64,000 nucleotides of DNA, from NCBI GenBank assembly GCA_006503535.1, contig QYRS01000002.1, positions 186,001-250,000 on the forward strand. The letters are read 5' to 3'. The notes under the pieces were generated by a model, which was not told the DNA's origin, searched no databases, and worked only from the letters and a program-made list of their open reading frames with translations. The DNA comes from Arthrinium phaeospermum. Lineage: Eukaryota > Ascomycota > Sordariomycetes > Amphisphaeriales > Apiosporaceae. Below, in pieces: positions 48,375 to 58,639 of this stretch. Position numbers and translations under genes: made by a program. Numbering within the stretch: the first letter of the stretch is position 1; every line of letters begins with the position of its first letter.

Positions 48375-49632
48375 ATTACCAGGAGCGACACACGAAGCGC
48401 GGCAGTCGTCTTTCTCTTTCAGCTTAGGGGTCGGGGCTGAGCTACTTAGCTCTAGATGAAATTGTGGGCGGGGTGATAGGGGCTACATACATACCATTCC
48501 TTTACATCTACAGCGCTTGACGCGTATCACTGAATACAAACACATGCGGGTTGACACCCAAACATCCATTCGTGCCCAAAAACTGTCATGTTTCTCGACG
48601 TATCTCCATCACAACCCCAGGCTGCCCGAGTATTGCTGCATGTATCAAGATGAACTCTAGCATCCTTCTTGACTTTGGGAGCAATCATAACCAAGCACTT
48701 TCTGCCTGCCTGCCCGCCTGAACGATTTGGTCGGCTTGCCGCGGCTTTGACGGACGTGGTACGGAAACGACCAATACGGCGTATAGGATCTTACTGGAAT
48801 TCTTTTTCTTTTTCTTTCTTTTTGAAGATATGGGCCTTGTCCAGGTCTTGCCAGCTAGTGGCTCCTCAACTTTTGGTATGACCATCACCCTTAAGTACTC
48901 TTTGAGACGCGATTGGGCCTGATAAGTAATGCCACCAGCCTCAGTCGATCTGTATGGAAAGAGATCATTCCACAGCCTGCCAAGTCAAATCGTCAGGATC
49001 CATGGGGATCCATGGGCTACTGGCGATTCTTACGGCTAGTCATACAGCAATTGGGCGTGTCTGCTCGGTATGGTCACGGTGGTAGAAATATAGGAGTATC
49101 CACAGAGGCTCACATCATTCGTCTTAGCGGGGTTCGGAGCAGAAGCTTTCTTCACGATACACAGCCCGCGATTGCTTGCTTCTTAGATCCGGCATGGATA
49201 GTAGTCCCTTGGCTTTACGTAATACGTCGTTATATGGGGAATCTCACTGGTCGCATGGCTGAGCCTCGGCTAGCCGGTACCTAGTCGACTGTTCAGCCTT
49301 AATGCGGCCAAGAGATGGTATCGCAGCTATGCATCTGACAAGCATTGTTGTTTAAAGAATTTTGCCGGCTATGCGGCACCAGCCTCACGAAAAGAAACGC
49401 CGCCGCAGCGGCGATGCTATTCGAAAGCTAAGACGGCCCGTTGAGTAAACCAATTGAACATTTTAATTGGGCTGCAACTCTCGGCAATTTGGACCAGATG
49501 GGACGGTATCCCGCTCCTGTCAGCCCTAGAGGCATACCAATGAATTGAAACAGATAGTAAGGCGCATACTCGCATGTCGTAGCCGGTCTGACTAGAGACG
49601 ATGGAATCAGGTCCTTTGGCATATCGTCCTAG

Positions 49633-49640
49633 TATAAATA
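49633..49640 (+). promoter_or_regulatory. TATA box, small secreted protein 2
   Basis: TATAAATA about 112 bp before the start codon at 49752, within a block conserved with copy 1 (CTAGTATAAATAT versus CAAGTATAAATAT). Confidence 0.65.
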
Positions 49641-49751
49641 TCTCCAGTTCCTCCCCAGGCTTAGACTCAATATCTCTCATCTTGCAATCCCATCTTCACT
49701 CACCCCTACATCCAACATCTCATCTTCTTACATCAACCGCACTCATTCACC

Positions 49752-50152
49752 ATGCTCATCAACAACATCATCCCCGTCATCGCCACTGCGGCTGCCGTGT
49801 TCGCCCCGGCTGCCGCGGCCTGGGATATGAAGCTTAAGTGGCACAGTAAGACTACCTGCTCTGGCGGCGGAGGTCCTTCGAGAACCTACTCGCGGAACAA
49901 TTGCATAGCGCTCGCCTCCACGGACCACGGCGTACAGGTCCAGGACCACACTAACGGATGCAAGAGTAAGAACAATCCCTTCCCTTTCAAAGTATAGTAA
50001 CCCTTGTGCATGAGACCGTAACTAATGCTGTGCGGTGTGTCATAGTGAGGGGGTACCCAGGCGGCAACTGCGATGGCGGCTCCAAGACCGCCTTCAGCTC
50101 GCACCAGTGCCACTCCCTGAAGGGGATCTGGTCTGTCCGGATCGAATGCTAG
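49752..50152 (+). CDS. small secreted cysteine-rich protein 2, 106 aa
   Basis: Model join(49752..49965, 50046..50152), GT-AG phase-1 intron at the same codon as copy 1. Signal peptide MLINNIIPVIATAAAVFAPA; mature part begins about WDMKLKWHSKTTC. The same six Cys at identical positions (36, 51, 70, 80, 93, 106), the same length of 106 aa, and the C-terminus KGIWSVRIEC versus KGVWSVRVEC. The segment between Cys51 and Cys70 is the most diverged (ALASTDHGVQVQDHTNG against PLASTTHGVTIISHNPP). Coding exons are clearly better preserved than the flanking DNA, which argues that both copies are functional. Confidence 0.85.
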
Positions 50153-50500
50153 ACTACCGGCACTTCAAATTCGGAAGTTGACTCTCGGACTAGCGAGGAT
50201 TGCGGGTGGGGAGAAAGGGGCTGCAAACACATCATTCCGGTCCTTCTACACACTTAACGCGTATTAGCACTGAAAACAAATACATGCGGTTTGAAACTCA
50301 AAGGACCATTTGCACTTAGTAGCTGTTATGCAGTTTCCTCAAGTATCGTTTTCAAGTGCCGAAAATGGCGTGCACGTTACTATGTCGATCTTAGCGGGGA
50401 AATGGTCGTCTTCGCCGTAAGGCTATGGGACATCACCATGCCATTGGGTCTTCCTGTGTCTGCATGCAGAGAAACAGACAATTGGATGTGTTACCATTCA

Positions 50501-51005
50501 TCACGTTTTCGTATTTCAATCGACAGTCCAACCTTGCGCCAAGAGTTGCTTGCCTCATTTGGTGACATATATTGCGATTGTATGACACCCTTTTCCATGT
50601 TTACATGCACGTAATTGGTTAGTTTGGCCGCCCGTAGGCTGCGAAGTCGCAGTGGTATTATTATCCGGTAAGCAAAGTCGTGGGGGCCATGCCGTCTACT
50701 TCAGCATCTGCCCGGACAGTTTGGGGCTACACAATATTAACGGGCCGATGCTGTGAAGCATGAGACCCTAGCTTTCGAATCAAGTAGATATCAGGCTAAA
50801 ATTGTGGTAAGTTAAATGAATGCTTTGGCTTCCCCGTCTATGGAATTGGCGTCAGAACTCGTGTCCCTTCACTCCTCTCATTCCTTGTCGAAACACAGAG
50901 CCACAACAAGACGCGGCAGCACACTGCTAAGGCATATCGCACCATGCGTACGCTCAGACTCAAATCTGCATTTCTCATGCGTTGGATCCTGACTAACGTC
51001 CCAAG
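50501..51005. other. intergenic; probable 5' part of the Ecm33-like gene unresolved
   Basis: The first exon with signal peptide of the downstream gene should lie here. An ATG near 50944 opens MRTLRLKSAFLMRWIL, a possible signal, but joining it to the next exon needs one base or an unseen intron. A CTGACTAAC branch site followed by AAG at 51005 supports an intron end there. Confidence 0.35.
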
Positions 51006-52593
51006 CGTGTAATACAACGGACCGTTCCGAATGGCACAAATATGATGCAGTCATTACTTCACAGGCCGATATTGACAACGGCCCTCTGCGGACGCTTGAC
51101 GGTAAGGGCGACATCTTGATACAGGGTGCAAACGGCTCCCTGAACTTCACGGCTGTACCCTTTGACCACAGCATGAATGTTATCTGCAACCCTGATCTAC
51201 AGAAGATCAACTTTACAGAGTTCATTCAGTTCACGCAGTTAAACATCAGTGAAGCGCCAGCCCTGGCAGAAATCTGGATGACTCCGTCCAACGAATATGC
51301 TAATTTCGTCAACCACGCCAACATCAGTATCAGGGCAGCCCCAGAACTTCGAGGTGATAACTGGCAGAATTTCAATTGTTCCACGTTGGATGAGCTCGTT
51401 CTTCATGACGCGGGCACCGTTTCGTTTCCATACTTGACCTCCGCCGGATCGCTTGATATTGCGGACACTTCAATTCTTGCCGATACGCTTGAGACACTTT
51501 CCGATCTCCGCGTGGAGAATGCCCATTTCTGGGGCACTCCTAGTACTGGGTTCAAGGCACTGAAGAGCGTAACCGGCAACTTGTACGCCGGTAACGGGGG
51601 CATAACTCACGGGCTTCTCTCGAGCTCGGGTGCCAGTCTCGGAATCTACCAGGACCTAGCTATACAAAAGTCGCTAGTGATAGGGCCGTGGCATTCGAGC
51701 AGTCAAAAGCAATCAGCAGTTTATCCTGACTGGCGAGACGAAGGATTATCCGCAAATCGATTGACTACGGTAGGCGGGGATCTCAACATCACGCAGAACG
51801 CCGACCTTCTTGAGATATCTTTCAATGGCCTGACGGACGTGAAGAGGCTCTTTATTATGGGCAATCACAACTCGACGGTGCCCGGCGACTTCTCGCGATT
51901 GGCGGCGGCGGACTACATCTACGTCAACGGTCGGATGAACACGTACGTCAGCAGAAGTCACACACATGGGTGAACGATCAATGAGCTAGGTCGGAGTGAC
52001 TGACTTGAGGAAACAGTACCTTTCCTCTTTTCCCACACCTTTCAACCGCCGCCGAAGCCAGGATAGAACCCTGGAATGCAGGATTCGACTGCTCACCCCT
52101 TGTGAAGATGCGTGATGCAGGAAAGATTGGCGTGCTATACTGCAACGGTACCAATGCGGCCGCAAGTCCTGGCAGCGGAACGGACAACCCTGATAATGGA
52201 GCCGACAGCTCTGTTGGTAGTGGGCTATCCACAGCCGCCTCCGTGGGTATTGGCGTCGGGATCGGAGCCCTTGCCATCATAGCGGCCTTGGTCTGGCTGG
52301 CTGCCTACTATCGCCGTAAAATGCGAAGCCTGAAGGCGGATAGCCACACTGGAAGGAGTAATGACCACAAGGAGACCGTTCAGGGAGAGACTGAGCCGGC
52401 AGGGGCTCAACTGGATGACACACATATTCGCGAAGCCGGTGGTAGATCTCTGCCCCATCAAGTCGGAGGCGGCGAGATATTGGAGGCTGGAGGAAGGGCA
52501 TTGCCGGCGGAAGCAGGGGGTCAACACACCATGGTTGCTGTCGCGCCAGCTTCGCCACAAGAGACGAAGGCCTCGCCGGTAGAGCTGGCTTGA
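51006..52593 (+). CDS. Ecm33/receptor L-domain-like membrane protein, 5' end uncertain
   Basis: Exons 51006..51942 and 52017..52593 joined by a 74-nt GT-AG intron. The extracellular part begins CNTTDRSEW and shows receptor-L-domain-like repeats, each ending in an L/I-rich strand: GDILIQGANGSLNF, LNISEAPALAEIW, ELVLHDAGTVSFP, GDLNITQNADLLEISFNGL, KRLFIMGNH. It closes with a C-terminal FDC..L...KDAG-like segment (AGFDCSPLVKMRDAGKIG). Many N-glycosylation sites. A single membrane helix (SVGIGVGIGALAIIAALVWL) is followed by basic YYRRKMR and a cytosolic tail of about 85 residues with a repeated motif EAGGR(S/A)LP. Unlike yeast Ecm33 it uses a transmembrane helix, not a GPI signal. Probably wall-associated; role unknown. 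Confidence 0.75.
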
Positions 52594-52817
52594 GCCTCGC
52601 CGCCTCGGAGTCGAGCAGGGAGCGATGACTAGCTCTGGAAGCATAACACTGCTATGTTTAAGTATCTATCGGTTCCATACATACTTACTATATACAGGTT
52701 GATCGCTGTACATGTAGTAGTTATTGTAGCTTCTAATAACTCCTTTCAATACGCTCTCGGGCTCATGTGATCACTATATCATATTTCTCCCTTCTTTAAC
52801 CTCTGAGGTGCCAATCT
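52594..52817. other. convergent 3' region
   Basis: Between two convergent stop codons; AT-rich, no feature. Confidence 0.4.
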
Positions 52818-54030
52818 TCAACCTGTCGATTCTACGCCATCCCTGTGTCGGTGTGATGCGGGGTCTGAGAGATGAACCGGTTCAGTGTTCACAGGGCGAA
52901 GCTCGGTCGCATGCGATTCCAGAAGTGAGTTGTCTAGCGGCGTATAGTTGGACTTGCTTCGCTGTGTAGCCCGTCTAAAGGACGAGATGAGAGGCACAAC
53001 TGGTTTCTCGGATTTCTTCGAGGGCGAAAATAGCTGCGGAAAGGCGGAGACACAAGCGATGATGATAGCTGAGACCATTAGCAAACAAACTGGAATTGAG
53101 GGGTGGAGTTGACTTGCCAACACCCAGCTCTACAGCTAGCCAAAAGTATGTCCACCCGGCGTCGTATTGTTTGGTGCCGTCAGTCGTGGCGGTGATAACA
53201 GTGACGCGGACTATTGTGATAGCGATCGTAACCATCACCAGAGAGAAAATCCCCAGCAGCGACAGCTTTTGGCGCATCCGGATTTGGGTGTTCCACACTA
53301 AATTTATCGGAATACACAAGAGTGTGTCTGTCAGCTGGGACGTATTTCTTGGCCGCACCTTCCGATAGCTTACTGAGCAGGTTAGTCGCGATGTCCAACA
53401 CGCAACTAGTGACCAGAGTCACCACGTTGAGACGGGCGCAATCGGTAGCGTCGTCCTCCACCTTCATATCCAAGGACCGCGTCAGGCACTTGTACGGTAT
53501 GACCCCGATCCAGACAAAGTAGACCGAGACGGTCAAACACAGCGACGCCCACCAGAGATACTGGCCTTTAGTCACATTCCGTCTCAGCCTCCTGAAGAAT
53601 AACAGGAACGATAGTTTGACCATGACAATACTCGTAGTCCAAAACATCAGTATGAATAGCTGGCTCTGCCACGACTTCTTGGAGTCCTCGGCAAACGACT
53701 CCGAAGGTAGGATGTTGCTGGCGATGACGTCCCGCACGATGTAGATATACGACGCCTGCTTCTGCCAAACAATAGCAGACATCCCGCAGAGGGCCCACGC
53801 GACGATGATGAGCCAGTCGTCTGCGAACAGCTTCTTTGGTCCTCGGAAACGAGAGAAGAGTCGCATTGCCAGCGTGATGGCCGAGAGGGCAGCACTGAGC
53901 CAGACACCGACCTTGATACGACATTAGTATGGATCCAACCTACAGAAGGGGTCCCGATACTCACCAGAAAGCCTTTCTTCGATATCATGGGCGGTACATA
54001 TTGGCGTTCATCGCTGGGTGGACTGGACAT
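52818..54030 (-). CDS. rhodopsin-domain (SAT4/Pth11-like) integral membrane protein
   Basis: Start at 54030 (MSSPPSDERQYVPPM). Exon 1 53965..54030 joins by a GT-AG intron to 53911 onward: VGVWLSAALSAITLAMRLFSRF, then KKLFADDWLIIVAW, the hallmark D-D-W loop of fungal rhodopsin-domain proteins, and further helices (SQLFILMFWTTSIVMVKLSFL; WASLCLTVSVYFVWIG). A phase problem near 53360 separates this from LTDTLLCIPINLVWNTQIR; a short gtaag...cag intron (39 nt) or a one-base error is possible. The last intron, 53069..53117, is GC-AG and leads to IIIACVSAFPQLF and a Ser/Thr-rich cytosolic tail ending at 52818. Seven helices in total are expected. The family includes Pth11-type sensors; ligand unknown. 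Confidence 0.8.
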
Positions 54031-55155
54031 GTTCGTAGCTACTTGTAGTTCTAGCCGTCAAGATCCTCCAAGAAAAACGATTACACATGGACCAAAGAAC
54101 CTTAACAGTCATCTTTCTCCTTTCAATTCGAGTTGCGTCCGGTTTTACTTGATATGGATTGAAGTTTTGTTTTCGCCACGTAGAGTTTACAGTGATGGAA
54201 ATACAGAAGGGAAAGAAATAAAGACGGGAAATCAGTTCCATCAGGCCAATGGCCACACTTCAAGTCGTAATCAAAGAGGCACGTCTTTCGAGACCCATAT
54301 TATGTAGGACATTTTGGCTAGGATGACTGGACACTGCCGCCCAGCTCGGAGAAATAACGGAATTGAAAGCCCCAGAAGAAGGCAGAAGGCAGCCATCGTT
54401 GGAGACTTGATAACGCATACCGTCAGCAGTATGGTGATTAAGGCATGCAAGAAAGTACCGCGGCTCCAGGGGTATGCTTTTGCGACGCATACCTGATTGG
54501 TCTGCCACCAGCGGGGCAGACCCGCACGTAACGTACTGCTACATTCCGTCCGTCTGCCCATGATCTCCATCGTGGATGTCCAAATCCAACAGCACAGCCA
54601 TGAACGGCGACCCGTGGCTCAGGCCAAAGGCGGCGGGAGTCAAGACCGGTCGACTGCTGATGTCACGGCAGATGTGGGGGTTCTAGTCAACCCTAGCTCT
54701 CTTGAGCTGCGACCGCAACTCTACTGAATTCTGGCCCCCAACATCACACCTGCCAGCAAAGGATCTTCATGATAACTACTTAACTGGCGTGCAAATACGT
54801 GGGCTTGAGCTGGATTTATTTAATCGAAGATTATCCGAAGAGACTTGCCGACAGAAATCGGATGCGATGCCGAGTAAAGAAAGGCCTGGGAGGGTGGTCA
54901 GCAGAGCGTTACAGTCGTGGTACTGAGCCCCCCGTTGGCCCCAGAGAACCCGGCTGCGATTAAAGCCGCCTGGGACTGCTGCGGCGCCCAATTGGCTTGA
55001 TTGCCAACAACGTGAACATTTGCCATCCATGTACATCTGCCACATCAGCCAGATAAAAACACCGCCATGACGGCTCATCAGTTGGGCCAAATGCCCCAAG
55101 TCTCATGGATTCGGCTCGGTTGAAGGGACAGCCCTACAGGGCTGTTTGGGAAACG
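54031..55155. other. gene-free stretch
   Basis: Promoter of the rhodopsin-domain gene (minus) at the left. No other supported feature. Confidence 0.45.
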
Positions 55156-55302
55156 TCAAGTGGCCGCCGCCGGAATAAACCGTCTTAATTAGTCCACTTA
55201 CTCTAGATTATAATAGTGGGATAAACGAATACTACTGTAGTAATAATCTGTAGAGCTGCTTATTCTTGAAGAGACTTGGTCGGTTCATTCTCGCAGGGGG
55301 TG
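55156..55302 (+). repeat. MITE-like dispersed repeat, copy B
   Basis: Matches copy A in the same orientation and copy C inverted: GGCCGCCGCCGGAATAAACCGT at the head, GAATACTACTGTAGTAATAATC in the middle, and TGCTTATTCTTGA..GACTTGGTCGGTT.ATTCTCGC at the end. Confidence 0.75.
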
Positions 55303-56061
55303 GGGGGTTGACGTCTGGGACTGAGGTTGGCCGTGTTGCATTTAGTGCAGCCCCTCTGTTCACCCTCCACACTGCGCCCTGGAACAAGCTCCCCACAACG
55401 GTCAACTCAGCCTTAAGCAACGTGGATCATGCCGCTACTGATGATCGGCAGGAGCTGTCGAGCAGAAGTGCCCGACGGGTGCCAATACGTCAGCAATTGC
55501 ACAGGCAACTGTCAAGAGTTCTTCCATTGACCTGGTCCCAACACCGAACCAGCCGTATCCCAAAAACATGGGCGTTTGCAATTCTCAAGTCATGACAGTG
55601 TCAGAGTTTGGGGAGGCGGTGTAATATGTGTTTGTTGTGCCTGCAGCATCTTCGAATGCATCCTGTCACTGTCGCCGAATGATGCTGATGCGGCTTCGTC
55701 CTCGCAGTTTATGCGGCCATCGTCTGCAAACATCATCCTTACCGCTCTGCCAACTTGCGACTTAACATCAAGACAATGTAAACATGAACAGCGCGGCATG
55801 CCGTCATGTTTGCTGCATGTGTTTGCTTGTTGTAAACTGGGCGGATCACCCCCCAATCATTGGGCGCACATATACACATGAGCTGACCCTACCGGTTTAC
55901 CAGAGCCTGATGCAATCACCCTTTCACATCAATATCTGGTTCGTGGGAGTCATTTATTCAATTCAAAGAGCCGTGTCAGGCGACCTACTTGAATTACATT
56001 TCCCCCCGAAATCAAAACCCGGCAAATATAACCAAAGCTGCGACGCTGCGACGCCGCAATC
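55303..56061. other. gene-free stretch, promoter of the GXWXG gene
   Basis: No supported gene. Pyrimidine-rich segment just before 56062. Confidence 0.4.
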
Positions 56062-56385
56062 ATGCTTTCTTTCCAAGACGCCATGGCCGCAGGCAACGTC
56101 ACGACCGAGCAGGCCCATGAAATATTCGACACCCTGCCCGCAGTCCAGACCAGTGAGCTGAGGGGCCTCTGGAAGGGCGCCGAGTTCCCCACCGCATCGC
56201 CGTCCGACGGCCTCCTCGCGGCCTCCGGCTGGTTCGGGAAGTGCTTCACCGGTAACGACCACATCGACCCCCTGGTGTGGTACGCTTCGAAGAACAAGAA
56301 GGACGAGAATGTGGAGGACGGTGGTGGCGATGGCGAGTTGTTGTTCGCAGCTGATCCACCGAAGGCCATGGCCTACGTGACCTAA
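56062..56385 (+). CDS. GXWXG-domain protein, short (107 aa)
   Basis: MLSFQDAMAAGNVTTEQAHE opens a frame matching the GXWXG domain: FDTLPAVQTSELRGLWKGAEFPT with the name-giving GLWKG, then DGLLAASGWFGKCF. In most relatives a DUF4334 domain follows, making proteins of about 170-200 aa. Here translation stops after LLFAADPPKAMAYVT and no DUF4334-like frame was seen downstream, so the protein is either a short natural variant or truncated. Function of the family unknown. Its stop lies only 34 bp from the stop of the convergent F-box gene. Confidence 0.7.
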   Translation: MLSFQDAMAAGNVTTEQAHEIFDTLPAVQTSELRGLWKGAEFPTASPSDGLLAASGWFGKCFTGNDHIDPLVWYASKNKKDENVEDGGGDGELLFAADPPKAMAYVT

Positions 56386-56419
56386 CCCCCTACGAAAGTG
56401 TTTTCCACACCCCCACGGG

Positions 56420-58189
56420 TCAAAGGATGATCGCGGACTCTATTAAAGAGGGGCCAAACCAGACGGGACCCCAATGGCACTCTTCCCTAGCCAGAACATG
56501 CGTGAAGGAAACGCCAGCTCGATCAAACGCTTGCTCAACGTGGCCCAGCTGCAAGGCCTGCAGCCACCGGTGACGCGCACACTTGGGGCCGGGCCGGAGG
56601 TGCACGGCACGCAGCCTCGAGAACCGGCCCTCCTCCTGCTCTTCCCGCCGCCGCGGCTGCACCGCTGACGCCAGATCGAGCAGTTGGCGGGCCAAGGCAT
56701 CGACGTAAAGCTCCGGGTGGAGGCGGAGGAAGTCGCCGTGAGCGTCGTCCGCGTCGGCCCAGCGGTCGCAGAGGTCCAGCCGCACCAGATTCGGCGGCAG
56801 CAGGTCCGGCAGCCACAGGCGGTCGATCTGTCCCGACGGCCCGAACAGCATGAACAGGTCGAGGGTCAGGATCCGGAGCTTGGTCATGGAGGGGAAGCAG
56901 ATCAGGCGGTTGGACGCGCTCAGGTGCTTGAGGGCATGGCGCTCGAACCCGGCCAGGCGCAGCTCCTCTAGCGTCTCGGCGCGGAGCAGCAGTGCGGAGC
57001 TGAGGGCCTCTACGTGAGGGGGGGATTGTGATTCCGAGTGCCCTCTATGCATCCCGACCGCATCCAAGGCCAAGCGGCGCAAGCTCGTGGCTACCCGGCA
57101 GGCCGCATACAAGTCGCTGCAATGGTGGTTGGCACTTGAAAGGCTCAAAGACTCGATCTTGGGCAACCACTGGCGGAGATTGACCCTGGTCCGTGACTCG
57201 TTGTGGTCGTGCCGCGAACTGTAAACGTCGAAGAAAGACTGGAATCCGTTTACGTGCCACGTCTCGATGTGCCGCAGCGTCGGCAGGTTCAGGAGCGCGT
57301 AGATGGCATCAAACGAGACCATGGGCCGCTCCGGATTGCGACTGTCCCGGGATACGTTATGCAGCTGTATCTGCAGGGTGGCCAGTTTCGGCAGGACGGC
57401 CGAAGCAGTCGCCTCATCCTTCAAGAGTTCCTCAAGAATCATGTGTGTCACATCGCACGGCCATTTATCGACGCCCTCGATGAGCAAGGTGTCGACCTCG
57501 GGCAGCAGGCAGAAAAGAGCCGCAAGCGTCTTCTCCGCGATGGTATCAATACCAGCTTCAATGTCGTCAGAGCCCTCAAGGCCGAGTCGCCTTGTGTGTG
57601 GCATTATCGGGCGCGGCGCTGGGAGCTCGGCGATATCCAGAACCCGTCTTGCAAATTCGGGCAAGTGAGAGAAGCCGTCATTGTGGCTCAACCAGCTTGT
57701 CCATGTAGCCCTCTGTAGTTCTCGGTCAGATGGGGACTCATGCCGGGCCCGCAGTATGCCACCGCTAATGGGCAGGGCACAAGCAAGATACTTGATGTGC
57801 AGGCGCAAGGCCGGGTTGTGTGCCAGCGTTCGAAGCAGCGGCACCAGGTTGTCCGATGGTTTGCCTGTGACGCCGTTTAGGACAAACAGGATTGAGGAAG
57901 ATGCAGGAGAAGTTGCCTGGTCACAGTCAAGAGAGGAAGGCTTGACTTTCCTGAAGTCGAGGAAGAGAATGATGGTGCGATACAACCATGACTGCGCTTC
58001 CACGGCCGCGGAGCGGCAGGTGAGGCAAAGATTCCACAGCGTAGCGCGTCTGTTCATGTACTCTCGGGAAGGCAAGTGACTGCCCAGCTCTGGCCGTGGG
58101 AGCTCAAAGTGGCCGACAATTTGCGCCCTGAGCTCCGCCGGCAGGCTGTTCCAAGACATGGCGATACTGGAGATGAATGATCTGGGCAC
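56420..58189 (-). CDS. F-box protein, 589 aa
   Basis: Single exon. The F-box-like segment MSWNSLPAELRAQIVGHFEL starts at Met11, so translation may begin at 58159 instead of 58189. The next conserved stretch LWNLCLTCRSAAVEAQSWLY completes the domain. The remaining roughly 500 residues contain leucine-rich stretches (LPTLRHIETWHV, LPKIESLSLSS, LRRLALDAVG, LEELRLAGFE, LRILTLDLFML, LVRLDLCDRW) spaced like degenerate leucine-rich repeats, the usual substrate-binding part. Predicted SCF ubiquitin-ligase adaptor; substrate unknown. No frame breaks. Confidence 0.82.
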   Translation of the reverse strand: MPRSFISSIAMSWNSLPAELRAQIVGHFELPRPELGSHLPSREYMNRRATLWNLCLTCRSAAVEAQSWLYRTIILFLDFRKVKPSSLDCDQATSPASSSILFVLNGVTGKPSDNLVPLLRTLAHNPALRLHIKYLACALPISGGILRARHESPSDRELQRATWTSWLSHNDGFSHLPEFARRVLDIAELPAPRPIMPHTRRLGLEGSDDIEAGIDTIAEKTLAALFCLLPEVDTLLIEGVDKWPCDVTHMILEELLKDEATASAVLPKLATLQIQLHNVSRDSRNPERPMVSFDAIYALLNLPTLRHIETWHVNGFQSFFDVYSSRHDHNESRTRVNLRQWLPKIESLSLSSANHHCSDLYAACRVATSLRRLALDAVGMHRGHSESQSPPHVEALSSALLLRAETLEELRLAGFERHALKHLSASNRLICFPSMTKLRILTLDLFMLFGPSGQIDRLWLPDLLPPNLVRLDLCDRWADADDAHGDFLRLHPELYVDALARQLLDLASAVQPRRREEQEEGRFSRLRAVHLRPGPKCARHRWLQALQLGHVEQAFDRAGVSFTHVLAREECHWGPVWFGPSLIESAIIL

Positions 58190-58361
58190 GATTGAAGGTC
58201 AATGGTATATACAATGATTGGTGTCATAAGGAAGATAATAGAGTCCTGGTTTTTGTTCCAAAAAAAAAGAATGTTGGACTGGGAGCTTCCGCTGTTGCTA
58301 CGAGTGCCTAACGCGCAGAACCCCGCCCCTAATAGGCCAACAGGGAACGATCTGCCCCGCA

Positions 58362-58503
58362 TTCTTCTTGCTCATATCTTCTTGCCCATATCTTCTTGCC
58401 CATATCTTCTTGCTCATATCTGCTTGCTCATATCTGCTTGCTCATATCTGCTTGCTCATATCTGCTTGCTCATATCTGCTTGCTCATATCTGCTTGCTCA
58501 TCT
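58362..58503 (+). repeat. 14-bp tandem repeat, about 10 units
   Basis: Units of TCATATCTGCTTGC; the first four are TC(A)/CC(A)TATCTTCTTGC variants, the last six almost perfect. The period of 14 is not a multiple of three, and it sits about 170 bp upstream of the F-box gene start, so it is non-coding. Confidence 0.9.
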
Positions 58504-58639
58504 ACTTACCAGAGAAATACACAATTACAGGGGTCAGAAACCTGCGCGGCCAACGTAGGTGCATCGGTTTCCCCCAATCGCATACCTCGGTCACCTGTTC
58601 AAGGTACCCATGGACATCCAGGGATTTCATCAGACCCCC

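Larger units (their letters stand above)
46803..48654 (+). repeat. tandem segmental duplication, unit 1
   Basis: About 1.85 kb, matched block by block to unit 2. Examples: ACTCTAGCATCC at 46803 and 48655; CGACCAATACGGCGTAT at 46926 and 48767; CACAGCCTG at 47061 and 48975; then the small secreted gene and its 3' flank. Non-coding parts are strongly diverged with indels. Confidence 0.75.
48655..50500 (+). repeat. tandem segmental duplication, unit 2
   Basis: Direct-orientation partner of unit 1 (46803-48654). It includes the paralogous secreted gene and a similar 3' flank (GGGGCT.CA.ACA...ACGCGTAT...ACAAA.ACATGCGG). The right boundary is approximate. Confidence 0.7.

Noticed and set aside
51978..52644. 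Minus-strand frames over the Ecm33-like C-terminus
   Set aside because: They overlap a well-supported plus-strand exon with a transmembrane helix and have no features of their own.
58362..58503. CRISPR-like array
   Set aside because: The 14-bp units are directly adjacent without unique spacers, so this is a simple tandem repeat.
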